DNA of 64,000 nt. Origin: JBGAWK01 sp044227665 (GTDB lineage Bacteria; Bacteroidota; Bacteroidia; Chitinophagales; JADIYW01). Shown here in pieces: positions 1-8,836 of this stretch (position 1 is the first letter of the stretch; each line of letters starts with the position of its first letter). The translations under genes and the position numbers were made by a program. The notes under the pieces are model-generated. The model was not told the DNA's origin and did no database searches. It was given only the letters and a program-made list of their open reading frames with translations. The stretch lies in the NCBI GenBank assembly GCA_044227665.1, contig JBGAWK010000001.1:62001-126000 (forward strand). Reading direction: 5' to 3'.

Positions 1-177
1 GTACAATTCTTCAAATTTTAGGTGTAATTCAAAGAAATGATTGCCGGCAATATTCCAATGAAAGCCTCTGAGGTTTTGATAATAAATATGATAGGTAGCC
101 AATAAATCATTGAGTTCTTCTACTAATTTATCTGCTTTTTTGGCATCAATACCTATCTGGTTAAATTTCTTTGACAT
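1..177 (-). CDS. dps: Dps family DNA-protecting ferritin-like protein (N-terminal part)
   Basis: The first 59 residues of a Dps/mini-ferritin are present; the rest lies beyond the window edge. Dps proteins form 12-subunit shells that oxidise and store iron and protect DNA under starvation or peroxide stress. The recognisable part is the first long helix ending in YYQNLRGFHWNI, whose His and the downstream helix supply ferroxidase ligands in the family, followed by FFELHLKFEELY. The ATG at 175-177 is preceded by AAAGGA, a rare visible Shine-Dalgarno-like sequence here. No regulatory site is visible in the 88 bp between this gene and hisB upstream. Confidence 0.9.
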   Translation of the reverse strand, partial: MSKKFNQIGIDAKKADKLVEELNDLLATYHIYYQNLRGFHWNIAGNHFFELHLKFEELY

Positions 178-265
178 ATATTCCTTTAGTTATTACAACA
201 CAATATTAGATAATAGGTTTTTGTTACAGAATTTATTATTTTTATACTTTAATAAGTTTTTATTA

Positions 266-1393
266 TTAGATAATGCCTTTGGTGCTGGGAATTCCTGAGC
301 CTGTGCGGCATTTTGCCGCTTTGATTGCCTTGGCCAGTGCTTTGAATATGGACTCTATCTTGTGGTGTTCATTGTCTCCTTCTGCTTTTATATTTAGATT
401 ACATCTTGCAGCATCGCTAAAAGATTTAAAAAAATGGAAAAACATTTCTGTGGGCATATCACCGATAAATTCTCTGCTAAAATGTGCCTTCCACACGATC
501 CAGGGTCTGCCTCCAAAATCTATTGCCACCTGTGCCAATACGTCGTCCATAGGCAACACAAAAGCATATCTTTCTATACCCTCTTTGTTGCCCAATGCTT
601 GAACTAAAGCCTCGCCAAGTGCCAGTGCCGTATCTTCGATGGTATGATGTTCATCTATCTCTAGATCTCCTTTTACGTGAATACTGAGGTCTATCTCTCC
701 ATGTCGTGCAAGCTGTGTGAGCATGTGGTCAAAGAAGCCCAATCCTGTACTAATATCATATTTGCCGGTACCATCTAGGTCTAATGTTACGGAAATATCT
801 GTTTCTGAGGTTCTTCTATGTACTTGGGCGGTACGATGTGGCAGGGCAAAAAATTGATATATTTCACGCCAGTGTTTGGCTTGTAATACTAAAGTTTCTT
901 GTAAGTCCCCTAAGTTTAGTTTATCATCATCTACCGTATCTGAACTGCGACCTATGAGTATGCCCCTTGCGGTAAGATTTTTCGCCAATTGGATGTCGGT
1001 ATATCTGTCGCCAATAACATAAGAATTTTCTAAATCATACTCTTCAAAAAAATATTCCTCCAACATGGCTATCCCGGGCTTGCGCGTAGGCAAATGTTCA
1101 TGGGCAAAAGATTTGTCTATATGTACCGCTTGAAAATGTATGCCTTCATCCGCCAATAGCTGTAAGATAAAGTTTTGTACGGGCCAAAAGGTGTCTTCAG
1201 GAAATGATGGCGTGCCTAATCCATCCTGATTGGTGACCATCGCCAACTCAAAATTATTTTCTTGCACTATTTTTTTTAGATAATAGATACACTCTGGCAG
1301 AAATCTAAGTTTTTGAAAGTTATCTATCTGCCAGTCCTCAGGCTCGTGGATGAGTGTGCCATCACGGTCTATGAATAATACACGTTTTTTCAT
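266..1393 (-). CDS. hisB: Bifunctional histidinol-phosphatase / imidazoleglycerol-phosphate dehydratase HisB
   Basis: This protein of 375 residues catalyses two steps of histidine biosynthesis. The N-terminal HAD phosphatase domain (about residues 1-165) carries the nucleophile motif FIDRDGT (Asp9, Asp11) and the GDRYTDIQLA motif. The C-terminal dehydratase domain (about 185-375) has GFFDHML, DEHHTIED and the end CRTGSGIPSTKG. The zinc loop of the E. coli phosphatase domain (Cys/His cluster before RKP) is replaced by a cysteine-free HEHLPTRKPG; from memory this is common in Bacteroidota HisB. No other his genes are in the window. A -7 box (TACCTTTA) lies 6 nt before the ATG. Confidence 0.96.
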   Translation of the reverse strand: MKKRVLFIDRDGTLIHEPEDWQIDNFQKLRFLPECIYYLKKIVQENNFELAMVTNQDGLGTPSFPEDTFWPVQNFILQLLADEGIHFQAVHIDKSFAHEHLPTRKPGIAMLEEYFFEEYDLENSYVIGDRYTDIQLAKNLTARGILIGRSSDTVDDDKLNLGDLQETLVLQAKHWREIYQFFALPHRTAQVHRRTSETDISVTLDLDGTGKYDISTGLGFFDHMLTQLARHGEIDLSIHVKGDLEIDEHHTIEDTALALGEALVQALGNKEGIERYAFVLPMDDVLAQVAIDFGGRPWIVWKAHFSREFIGDMPTEMFFHFFKSFSDAARCNLNIKAEGDNEHHKIESIFKALAKAIKAAKCRTGSGIPSTKGII

Positions 1394-1399
1394 ATTGCG

Positions 1400-1407
1400 T
1401 AAAGGTA
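1400..1407 (-). promoter_or_regulatory. -7 element of the hisB promoter
   Basis: Read on the minus strand, TACCTTTA fits the Bacteroidota -7 consensus TAnnTTTG with the final G replaced by A. It ends 6 nt before the hisB ATG, so transcription would start at or next to the start codon. I see no convincing -33 TTTG at the usual distance. Confidence 0.4.
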
Positions 1408-1590
1408 GTAAGGTTTTGGCAGAAGATACGCCGCATCTTAGGATTGCCTATTGAATAAATTTTACATTTAGTGTTAAACTGCATACTTATCGTATTGATT
1501 ATTATATGTAAACCATACTTTTTGGTATTTTTGACGACAAATAATCCTAAATAGCCTTTGCAAGCCCAGTCCATAGCATTACAACAGAGA

Positions 1591-2901
1591 ATGTTGCTCC
1601 CGAAAAGCTCCTTTATAGATTTGTCCAAGACAATATTTATGGCGTTTTACTTTTTGTTTTTGGGCAATGGGGCCCTAAGTTTGACACCTTTAGCTTCTAT
1701 ATATGGACTTTTCATGGCAGCCTCTGCTTCTATCTCCTTAGTATTTTGTTTTTTTTACCTTCCAGATGTTTTTTTATTCAAAAAGAGGTTCAAGGCTATA
1801 GATATCATCTCCATCCTGTATTGCTCCCTGACCCTATACTCCGCTATGTCACAGGTAGTAATATTTGATACCAAGATAATAAAGGCTATATTGTATGCAG
1901 GAAAAAACTATTTCTATACTTTCAATATTTTCTTTTTTTACTATTTATTTCGTGCTAGAATTATCTCTCCAAAGCATTATAATTATGGATATTTAATTGT
2001 ATGCTGGGTAAATCTTGTATTATATCTCTACTTGATGTTTACCATTAATCCCGCTTTATACCGAGACTCTGAATTGGTAGGTTACAATCCCTCTAAGGGC
2101 GGCTATGTATTTAATTTCCCTCCGGGATTTATACAATATGGTGCCAATTTTTATTTCTTAGTCTTTGTCTTTCGCAAGAAGTTTTGGGCTTTAGCTTTAT
2201 GGGCTGCCTTGATGGCGTATATCATATTTTTTGATAAAGGGCGTATATTGGCGATACAGACTTTAGGAGCACAATTTGCTTTTATGTTCATCTTTACGCC
2301 TTGGCAGACTTCTTTACGTCGCGGATTTCAGATAATCTTGGCAGGCGTGGCAACCATAGGTATCATTTGGTATGTAAAACCCGATTTATTAGATACCGTA
2401 TTCGGGATGTTTAAGATATTCTTCGAGATGCTCACTGGAACTGAAACAGGTGAAGGCTCTGCAGATTCCCGATTTTTGCAGTTTGCTGCTGTATTCAATT
2501 TTTTGGACAAACATCCTATGGCATGGTTTACCGGCATAGGCTTTATGCCACTAGAAGAAAGGTTGTATAGAGTAGGCTATGTAAACCCCACGGATACGGG
2601 AATTGTCGGTATTTTATTGATATTTGGCATAATCGGCACGGTTTTAAATTATCTATTTATGATATACCCTTTGATGGCTTTTATAAAAATTAAACATTTT
2701 AAAAATAATCTCATTTATAATGCTGCTATACTTAGTATTATTATGCAGATTATCAATTCACTCTTTACAGGAGGCTTTGTATATATACCCTTCTCGATAT
2801 TGAATATTTTTGTATTAATAGATATATTTTGGAGAGAAGACAAAATAATTGATTATCAATTAAAAAGACAAAAATATGATTCACAAAAAACTGTTTCTTA
2901 G
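1591..2901 (+). CDS. O-antigen ligase/polymerase-like multi-pass membrane protein
   Basis: A very hydrophobic protein of about 436 residues with roughly ten to twelve membrane helices. The long loop before the C-terminal helices contains SRFLQFAAVFNFLDKHP and WFTGIGFMP, the arrangement seen in Wzy-type polymerases and O-antigen ligases (a flank of charged residues, then G-x-G before PTDTG). It probably polymerises or transfers a surface glycan at the inner membrane. I chose the ATG at 1591; an in-frame TTG at 1558 would add 11 residues. Its end overlaps the glycosidase-like gene by 26 bp, so the two are translated from one message. Sequence does not decide between polymerase and ligase. Confidence 0.7.
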   Translation: MLLPKSSFIDLSKTIFMAFYFLFLGNGALSLTPLASIYGLFMAASASISLVFCFFYLPDVFLFKKRFKAIDIISILYCSLTLYSAMSQVVIFDTKIIKAILYAGKNYFYTFNIFFFYYLFRARIISPKHYNYGYLIVCWVNLVLYLYLMFTINPALYRDSELVGYNPSKGGYVFNFPPGFIQYGANFYFLVFVFRKKFWALALWAALMAYIIFFDKGRILAIQTLGAQFAFMFIFTPWQTSLRRGFQIILAGVATIGIIWYVKPDLLDTVFGMFKIFFEMLTGTETGEGSADSRFLQFAAVFNFLDKHPMAWFTGIGFMPLEERLYRVGYVNPTDTGIVGILLIFGIIGTVLNYLFMIYPLMAFIKIKHFKNNLIYNAAILSIIMQIINSLFTGGFVYIPFSILNIFVLIDIFWREDKIIDYQLKRQKYDSQKTVS

Positions 2902-4495
2902 CATATTTATCTTCACACTTATCGGTGCTATTTTGGGATATGTATTGCCTAAGCCGCCCATATTTAAAACCCCTTCTTCAAAAAACAAACCTTCGGGAGA
3001 GGGGAGTGCCGCAGAAATTGTTACCCCAAAAAATGCGCGACTACACACAGGTGGTAGTATTACCGCAGATTTAAAAATAAACACGGATAGCACCTACTAT
3101 GTTGATCCTCAATTATTTAATTTCAGTCTAGGGTTTATGTTTGGCAATACTATGGACGAAATGGCAGAGGTAAGAAAATTAATAAAAGACCTAAAGCCAA
3201 ATATATTCAGGTTTCCTGGTGGCACCGTTGCTAATTTCTACCATGTGGACGGTGCTGGATATGGCATGAAAGAGAATGAAGTGCAAACGGTTCCAATTTA
3301 TCAGCTGAATCAAAAATCACGTCAAAATATGTCTAATAATATGATAGACAGATTTATACCCCTAGTAAAAGAAAATAATGCTAAAGTTCTGTTAGTTGCT
3401 AATATGTACACATCTAGTCCGGATGAAATAGTAGCAATGGCGAAGCAATTCAGGGCTAACGGCATAGAAATAGTTGGTATAGAATTGGGCAACGAACTAT
3501 ATTTCAAAGTATATGAAGGTAAAATTCCTGATGGCGAGACATATTTGGCAAAATGTAAGGAATTTGTTCCCGTAATAAAAGCTTATGATAAGACTATTCC
3601 TCTCGGCGTAGTTGCCTGTCCTATTGGTGGAAGTGCCAATAAAGAAAAATTTCTTGCGTGGAACAAATTGATAGGAAAACAGGATTTTTATGATGCCTAT
3701 ATTATCCATGAATATACACAATGTAAGGCTTGTAATCAACAGGAGACGCCTGATATGGATTTAATATTTAATCAGTGTGGTATGACCGTAACTTCAATTA
3801 CATATAACAATGTACGCCAATTTGTATATGACTATTACAAGCAATTTTTTCCTAATAAAAAACAGTGGATTACCGAATGGAATACGATCAATACAGAACC
3901 CTATATGTCAAACACATTTTTGCAAGGAGCTCATAATGCAGATTATCTGCTAAATATTATAGATGTAAATGCCGCTAATAATAATCCTATCAGCATGGCC
4001 TCTTTTCATGCACTAGCAGGCGATGGAATTACTTTTCCCATGATATTTTATAAAGAGAATCAGAAAGTTACACTAAATGGAGATAAATCTATTAGCACTA
4101 CCGCTTCTTATTATACCTTTTATTTCTTTAGAAACATCTTTTCCAATAGCGCTAGAAAATGCAAGCAATCCCTTACATTAAGCAACGGTGGTACAGAAAA
4201 AGATGTACTAATTAGATCTTTTATAAGTGCTGATAAGAAAAAAATGTATGTCTATTGCATAAATAAAACTGGGAGCAATAGCAATTTGAACATTCGTGGA
4301 ATTAATTCAAAATCAATTAGTTATGAGTATATACAAGGGAGTCAGCTTTGGTCTTTGGGAAGCAGTAATAACCAAGCTATGAGTAAAAAAGGAACTAATA
4401 ACGATATCATGAACTTAAGTACTAAAACTTTTATCAGTTCCACAGGAATAGCCATTCCTTCATTTAGTTATGGTATTTTAGAGATTAGTATATAA
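2876..4495 (+). CDS. Membrane-anchored glycoside hydrolase-like protein (clan GH-A type)
   Basis: A protein of 539 residues with one N-terminal membrane segment (residues 5-25), then a TIM-barrel-like region. FRFPGGTVANFYH (about 111-123), GIELGNELYF (201-210) and QWITEWN (330-336) resemble the arabinofuranosidase/heparanase-like clan GH-A; Glu207 would be the acid/base and Glu334 the nucleophile. The C-terminal 150 residues look like a beta-sandwich, as in those families. The substrate cannot be read from sequence. The start lies inside the preceding membrane polymerase gene (26-bp overlap), which suggests coupled translation and a role in trimming or remodelling the glycan made by that protein. 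Confidence 0.7.
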   Translation: MIHKKLFLSIFIFTLIGAILGYVLPKPPIFKTPSSKNKPSGEGSAAEIVTPKNARLHTGGSITADLKINTDSTYYVDPQLFNFSLGFMFGNTMDEMAEVRKLIKDLKPNIFRFPGGTVANFYHVDGAGYGMKENEVQTVPIYQLNQKSRQNMSNNMIDRFIPLVKENNAKVLLVANMYTSSPDEIVAMAKQFRANGIEIVGIELGNELYFKVYEGKIPDGETYLAKCKEFVPVIKAYDKTIPLGVVACPIGGSANKEKFLAWNKLIGKQDFYDAYIIHEYTQCKACNQQETPDMDLIFNQCGMTVTSITYNNVRQFVYDYYKQFFPNKKQWITEWNTINTEPYMSNTFLQGAHNADYLLNIIDVNAANNNPISMASFHALAGDGITFPMIFYKENQKVTLNGDKSISTTASYYTFYFFRNIFSNSARKCKQSLTLSNGGTEKDVLIRSFISADKKKMYVYCINKTGSNSNLNIRGINSKSISYEYIQGSQLWSLGSSNNQAMSKKGTNNDIMNLSTKTFISSTGIAIPSFSYGILEISI

Positions 4496-4521
4496 AGCAT
4501 TGATATATAATTGATTATCCT

Positions 4522-6387
4522 TCAATTCTTACTAATATATATCATTAATACAGAAATATCTGAAGGCGAGACTCCAGAAATTCTACTCGCTTGTCCTAAA
4601 TTTTCGGGACGTATTTTGCTTAGTTTTTCTCTAGATTCTAAAGACAACGAGCTTATCCCTTTGTAGTCGAAATTCTTAGGAATCTTCATCACATCAAGTT
4701 TTTGTAATTTATTGGCATGATCATATTCCCTGTCAATATATCCTTTATACTTAATAAGAATCTCTGCTTGTTCTATTTCTTCTCTACTAATGCTAGGAAA
4801 ATTATTATTCAGGTCGGGAATAATTTGTAATAATTCTACTAGTGTAACATGGGGACGTGATAAGATTTTATCTAATTTCATTTTCTGATCTATGGTGCTA
4901 GAGCTCTTAGATTCTAGGAAAGGGTTAATATCCAGAGGAGCAATAGAAAATTTAGAAATAAAGTCAGTTAGCATATTGACATTATCCATTTTCTTTTGCA
5001 ATCTTGTATAACGTATTTCTTCAGCAAAGCCCAATTTATATGACAGTTCAGTAAGACGGATATCAGCATTATCTTGGCGCAATAATATTCTAAATTCCGC
5101 CCTCGATGTAAACATGCGGTAGGGCTCATCTGTACCTTTATTGATTAGATCATCAATTAATACCCCTATATAGGCTTGTGAGCGTGACAGTATTAGAGGT
5201 TCTTCATCTCTTACAGCTAAGCAAGCATTAATTCCAGCCATCATGCCTTGACATGCGGCTTCTTCATATCCAGTAGTACCATTAATCTGTCCCGCAAAAA
5301 ATAGATTTTTAATAATTTTAGTCTCCAAGGACGGCAATAACTGAGTAGGAGGGAAGAAGTCGTACTCTATAGCATAACCCGGTCTGAACATCTTGGCCTT
5401 TTCAAACCCAGGTATTTTTGATAGTGCTTTTTGTTGTACCTCCTGGGGCAGAGATGTAGAAAATCCATTTAAATAAACTTCTACCGTATTGCGACCTTCT
5501 GGCTCTACAAATAGTTGGTGTCTATCTTTATCAGAAAATCTATTGATTTTATCTTCAATGGAAGGACAATATCTTGGTCCTAAGCCCTTGATACGTCCTT
5601 GAAACATAGGAGATTTATCAAAGCCTGTCTTTAACAGCTCATGTACTTCATTATTTGTATAAGTAATATAACAGGGTAATTGCTCTATATTCTTAGGAGT
5701 ATCTAGGTAGGAGAAGCCCACCACATCCTCGTCGCCATGCTGTACTTCCATGGCTTTGTAATCAATACTGCGACCATCTATACGGGGTGGCGTTCCCGTT
5801 TTCATTCTACCACTATATAGTCCTAGGCCTACAAGCTGTTCCGTAAGACCTTTTGCAGCACTCTCTCCAGCCCTGCCACCACCAAATTGTTTTTCTCCAA
5901 TATGTATAATTCCATTTAGAAATGTGCCATTTGTAAGTACTACGGCTTTCGCATGAAAGTGGATACCCATGCTTGTTACTACGCCTTTACATACATTATT
6001 TTCTACGATAAGGGATTGCACCATTTCTTGCCAAAAGTCAATATTTGGTGTTTCTTCCAGCATCTGTCTCCAAGTAGCAGCAAACTGCATTCTATCATTT
6101 TGGGCGCGAGGACTCCACATTGCAGGACCTTTCGATGTGTTGAGCATTCTAAACTGTATCATACTCTTGTCGGTTACTATGCCAGAGTAGCCGCCCATTG
6201 CATCTATTTCACGAACTATCTGCCCCTTAGCTACACCGCCCATAGCTGGGTTACATGACATTTGACCTATAACCTGCATATTCATAGTCACGAGCAATAC
6301 CTTTGACCCCATCTTGGCAGCGGCCACTGCTGCCTCACAGCCTGCATGTCCAGCACCTACTACTATTACATCATATTTATTTTCCAT
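4522..6387 (-). CDS. mnmG: tRNA uridine-5-carboxymethylaminomethyl modification enzyme MnmG (GidA)
   Basis: A full-length MnmG of 621 residues. With MnmE it uses FAD and methylene-tetrahydrofolate to modify the wobble uridine (U34) of several tRNAs. The FAD-binding motif VGAGHAGCEAA is at residues 11-21, followed by GQMSCNPAMGG, PRYCPSIEDK and EEAACQGMMAG, which carry the two conserved cysteines and the C-terminal FAD contacts. The gene lies just downstream of two parS-like sites and a terminator; mnmG (gidA) is close to the origin in many bacteria. MnmE is not in the window. Confidence 0.97.
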   Translation of the reverse strand: MENKYDVIVVGAGHAGCEAAVAAAKMGSKVLLVTMNMQVIGQMSCNPAMGGVAKGQIVREIDAMGGYSGIVTDKSMIQFRMLNTSKGPAMWSPRAQNDRMQFAATWRQMLEETPNIDFWQEMVQSLIVENNVCKGVVTSMGIHFHAKAVVLTNGTFLNGIIHIGEKQFGGGRAGESAAKGLTEQLVGLGLYSGRMKTGTPPRIDGRSIDYKAMEVQHGDEDVVGFSYLDTPKNIEQLPCYITYTNNEVHELLKTGFDKSPMFQGRIKGLGPRYCPSIEDKINRFSDKDRHQLFVEPEGRNTVEVYLNGFSTSLPQEVQQKALSKIPGFEKAKMFRPGYAIEYDFFPPTQLLPSLETKIIKNLFFAGQINGTTGYEEAACQGMMAGINACLAVRDEEPLILSRSQAYIGVLIDDLINKGTDEPYRMFTSRAEFRILLRQDNADIRLTELSYKLGFAEEIRYTRLQKKMDNVNMLTDFISKFSIAPLDINPFLESKSSSTIDQKMKLDKILSRPHVTLVELLQIIPDLNNNFPSISREEIEQAEILIKYKGYIDREYDHANKLQKLDVMKIPKNFDYKGISSLSLESREKLSKIRPENLGQASRISGVSPSDISVLMIYISKN

Positions 6388-6403
6388 TTTATTTTATTTT
6401 ACC

Positions 6404-6423
6404 TTAGTTTCACGTGAAACTAA
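6404..6423. promoter_or_regulatory. parS-like ParB-binding palindrome (site 1)
   Basis: A perfect 20-bp palindrome with the core GTTTCACGTGAAAC. The bacterial parS consensus is TGTTNCACGTGAAACA; this site matches all 14 central positions and differs only at the outermost T/A pair. It lies 16 bp upstream of the mnmG start codon. ParB binding here would organise the origin region with ParA and SMC; parA and parB are not in the window. Confidence 0.75.
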
Positions 6424-6425
6424 AA

Positions 6426-6446
6426 GGGCTGCCCGATGGGCAGCCC
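6426..6446 (-). terminator. Rho-independent terminator of the PorP-like gene
   Basis: A perfect 9-bp GC-rich stem (GGGCTGCCC / GGGCAGCCC) with a 3-nt loop. On the minus strand the stem is followed by TTTTA. It lies 23 bp after the stop codon of the PorP-like gene and ahead of mnmG, exactly between the two parS-like sites. Confidence 0.8.
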
Positions 6447-6456
6447 GAAATATGTG

Positions 6457-6470
6457 GTTTCACGTGAAAC
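6457..6470. promoter_or_regulatory. parS-like ParB-binding palindrome (site 2)
   Basis: The same 14-bp core GTTTCACGTGAAAC as site 1, with its centre exactly 50 bp away. The outer positions are not symmetric here. Its last base overlaps the stop codon of the PorP-like gene. A second perfect core beside the first makes chance occurrence unlikely. Confidence 0.72.
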
Positions 6471-7492
6471 TAAAACTTGGGACAGGACATCAAAGGATAT
6501 CGTTTGTCTTTTTCTATTGGTGGTGATACATACATAAGGGACAGCTCCAATGCCCCAAAGCTATTTACCGCCTGGTTAATCCCCCCCATAGTGGCATCAT
6601 AACTCACTCCAAACTGGAATCCTTTATGCTGCATACCTCCAGAGACAATAAAAGCCTTGTTCATATCATACCAAGCACCTATGAACATATTGGTTTCAAA
6701 GGGTTTACGCTTTCCGGACAAGTTTACATAAAAGTTTGTTCCGCCTATAAAATCCATGGCTTTTGCCTGGGTTTGAAATATCGCATTGGGATTTATAATA
6801 AATTTCTTGCCTATGGCATAGGTCAATCCTCCATGAGCATTTATGCGTCTCTCTCTCTCTGCGTCAGAAGACAAAAAATTGTCATTAGGCTTTAGAATAT
6901 TATTCAAAGACCCTCCAGCATATACGCTAAGCTCATCTGTAAACGAAGAAGACCAAAATAAACCTATATTCAAATTAGGGCGGATATAGTTAGCCCTTTC
7001 CAAAGACTCTCCACTGTTTATAGATTTATCAAAGCCTACTAAGGGCTTGTATTGTGAGTTGAATACCAAATTGTTGGCATCCAATTTTCTTTGCATAAAC
7101 CCAAATTGGAAACCGGCACTCAAATAATGGTTTTTGTCATAACCCAATCCTTTATGATATGCTGCAGAGACATACATATAGTTTGATTTTAATAATCCAG
7201 AGGCTTGGTTATCTGTAACAAAGTTTATACCTACACCCAAGATGTCATCATTAAGGACATCTCTCAACAGCCCTGCATCTGCTGAGGCACTCATGGTCAT
7301 ATACGGCGAGGGCGTTAGTACTGGTGTATATTGCATCCTATAATTTGCCATAACACGATACAGGCTATTAATCTTACCTGTCAATGCCGGGTTTAAGTTT
7401 AAAGGCGAATTATAAAACTGGGAAAATTTGTAGTCCTGAGCGCTTAATTCACTCACAATCAATAAACTAAATAAAAATATATACTTCTTCAT
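6470..7492 (-). CDS. PorP/SprF family type IX secretion membrane protein
   Basis: An outer-membrane beta-barrel protein of 340 residues with a cleavable signal peptide (about residues 1-19, ending LSAQ). The opening after the signal (DYKFSQFYNSPLNLNPALTG) is the hallmark of the PorP/SprF family, and the rest is alternating beta-strand with the pattern YRMQYTPVL and GGMQHKGFQFGVSYD. Family members help export or anchor T9SS substrates such as gliding adhesins. No large adhesin gene sits beside it, so this copy may act in the core system or with a partner elsewhere. It ends in a terminator between the parS-like sites. Confidence 0.88.
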   Translation of the reverse strand: MKKYIFLFSLLIVSELSAQDYKFSQFYNSPLNLNPALTGKINSLYRVMANYRMQYTPVLTPSPYMTMSASADAGLLRDVLNDDILGVGINFVTDNQASGLLKSNYMYVSAAYHKGLGYDKNHYLSAGFQFGFMQRKLDANNLVFNSQYKPLVGFDKSINSGESLERANYIRPNLNIGLFWSSSFTDELSVYAGGSLNNILKPNDNFLSSDAERERRINAHGGLTYAIGKKFIINPNAIFQTQAKAMDFIGGTNFYVNLSGKRKPFETNMFIGAWYDMNKAFIVSGGMQHKGFQFGVSYDATMGGINQAVNSFGALELSLMYVSPPIEKDKRYPLMSCPKF

Positions 7493-7538
7493 GAAAATAT
7501 TAACAGACTAAAGTATGGATTTTTTTTTAATTAGCATA

Positions 7539-8795
7539 TTATTCGGAAAAAATATAAAAAAATATAACTTCTCCAAATAATTCCCCTTCCATCGCCTGAG
7601 ATAATATATCGTTATGTAGTAGGACAGTAAAAAGACCCTCTACTTCTTTTATATTCTTTTTTAGCTCTATAATTTCCGCAATAATTTCCTTTTTAACACA
7701 GTTTTTGTAATACAAATAAGTAGCATCCATCATGGCAAAAGGATAAACTTTTAGGGTGGTAATCTGCTCCTGTGTAATATCGTACCAAATATATGGGCGG
7801 GACATTCCTGTAATAAAGCCTATTGTATCATAATAGCCCAAGGAATAATCTTCTTCTATGCCTATCTGTAGTATGTTTTGAAAATACTGCGGCATAAAAT
7901 ATCGCAAAAAATGAGCTCTGGATTTTTTAGGATACACTGAAAAACTATGATAAAATATTGCGTTTTCTGTAGCAAAGGAATTGGAAAAAGAACTTTGATA
8001 GCTATAATGAATGCCTATTTTTTCATTGTCAATACCAGAAGATGAAAATTTATGCTGTATGTACTTGCTGTCAATATTATTTATACTATTGTGCGTCCCT
8101 GATTGCAATAATAAAAAGTACTGTATAGAAGGATGATTTTTACCTAAATATTTAAAAATTGAGAAGGGGTCGTTGTCTTCTATCCATCCCTGTTTTTTTA
8201 AAAGTCTAATAGGATAGTCTCGGGAGTATATCTTTCCTTTGATATTTCCCAAAAACCCTCTTTGTTGTATCAGGCTATAATGATCTACATCCATAGTAAG
8301 ATTAACTTCATACTTGTGAGGTAAAATAATATTCAGATGAAAATAATCATTGAGTATGGCAACGAATTTCTTTATCCAGTATTCTACTACGGGCTTCTTA
8401 AAATTATTATGCTTAAAGGCTATGGTGTCTTCCTTGCGAATGCGCCCATGAATATCTGCCTCATAAGCGAAGTAGGCATCGTAGTGGGTAAGATAATAAA
8501 ACAGGGCAGAGAATATGTCGAAAGGAAGTCGGAAGCCAGGCGGTGCCAAGAAGGGTATATACGTATCCTCCCATATCGCCACATCATCTATATTATAGGG
8601 TTTTATGTCATCATCATTTAAGAGGCCATAATCGTATATAGTAAAAGAAGTGCTATCAGCCTTGTCGCTGTATTCTATACAATTTGCTGTGTGCTGCGAA
8701 GTACAGATAAAGGGCAAACCTATATAATCTGAAAGTATTGCACACACATAGCGGTGTCTGTTGGTAATGTTAGGAATGTAGATAAAAATAGCCAC
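7539..8795 (-). CDS. DUF7033-type polysaccharide deacetylase-like protein
   Basis: A protein of 418 residues resembling the Bacteroidota polysaccharide-deacetylase-like proteins with an N-terminal DUF7033 region (about 1-130; note LPFDIFSALFYYLTHYDAY). The deacetylase-like part starts with LTMDVDHY, where the Asp pair would bind metal, continues with GIHYSYQSS (the usual form is GxHPSY) and ends near RAHFLRY. It may remove acetyl groups from an envelope glycan. The start codon is GTG; no signal peptide is visible, so the location is uncertain. It is divergent from scpA, with a 12-bp palindrome between them. Confidence 0.6.
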   Translation of the reverse strand: MAIFIYIPNITNRHRYVCAILSDYIGLPFICTSQHTANCIEYSDKADSTSFTIYDYGLLNDDDIKPYNIDDVAIWEDTYIPFLAPPGFRLPFDIFSALFYYLTHYDAYFAYEADIHGRIRKEDTIAFKHNNFKKPVVEYWIKKFVAILNDYFHLNIILPHKYEVNLTMDVDHYSLIQQRGFLGNIKGKIYSRDYPIRLLKKQGWIEDNDPFSIFKYLGKNHPSIQYFLLLQSGTHNSINNIDSKYIQHKFSSSGIDNEKIGIHYSYQSSFSNSFATENAIFYHSFSVYPKKSRAHFLRYFMPQYFQNILQIGIEEDYSLGYYDTIGFITGMSRPYIWYDITQEQITTLKVYPFAMMDATYLYYKNCVKKEIIAEIIELKKNIKEVEGLFTVLLHNDILSQAMEGELFGEVIFFYIFSE

Positions 8796-8812
8796 CTCAA
8801 AATGATATCCTC

Positions 8813-8824
8813 GGTAAATTTACC
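8813..8824. promoter_or_regulatory. 12-bp palindrome between the deacetylase-like gene and scpA
   Basis: A perfect palindrome, GGTAAATTTACC, lies in the 41-bp gap between two divergent GTG start codons. Its position fits an operator or overlapping promoter, but no protein can be assigned and chance is possible in AT-rich DNA. Confidence 0.25.
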
Positions 8825-8836
8825 AAAAAGCATAAC

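Noticed and set aside
5953..6258. Plus-strand open frames inside mnmG
   Set aside because: They lie antisense to conserved MnmG sequence and have no family features.
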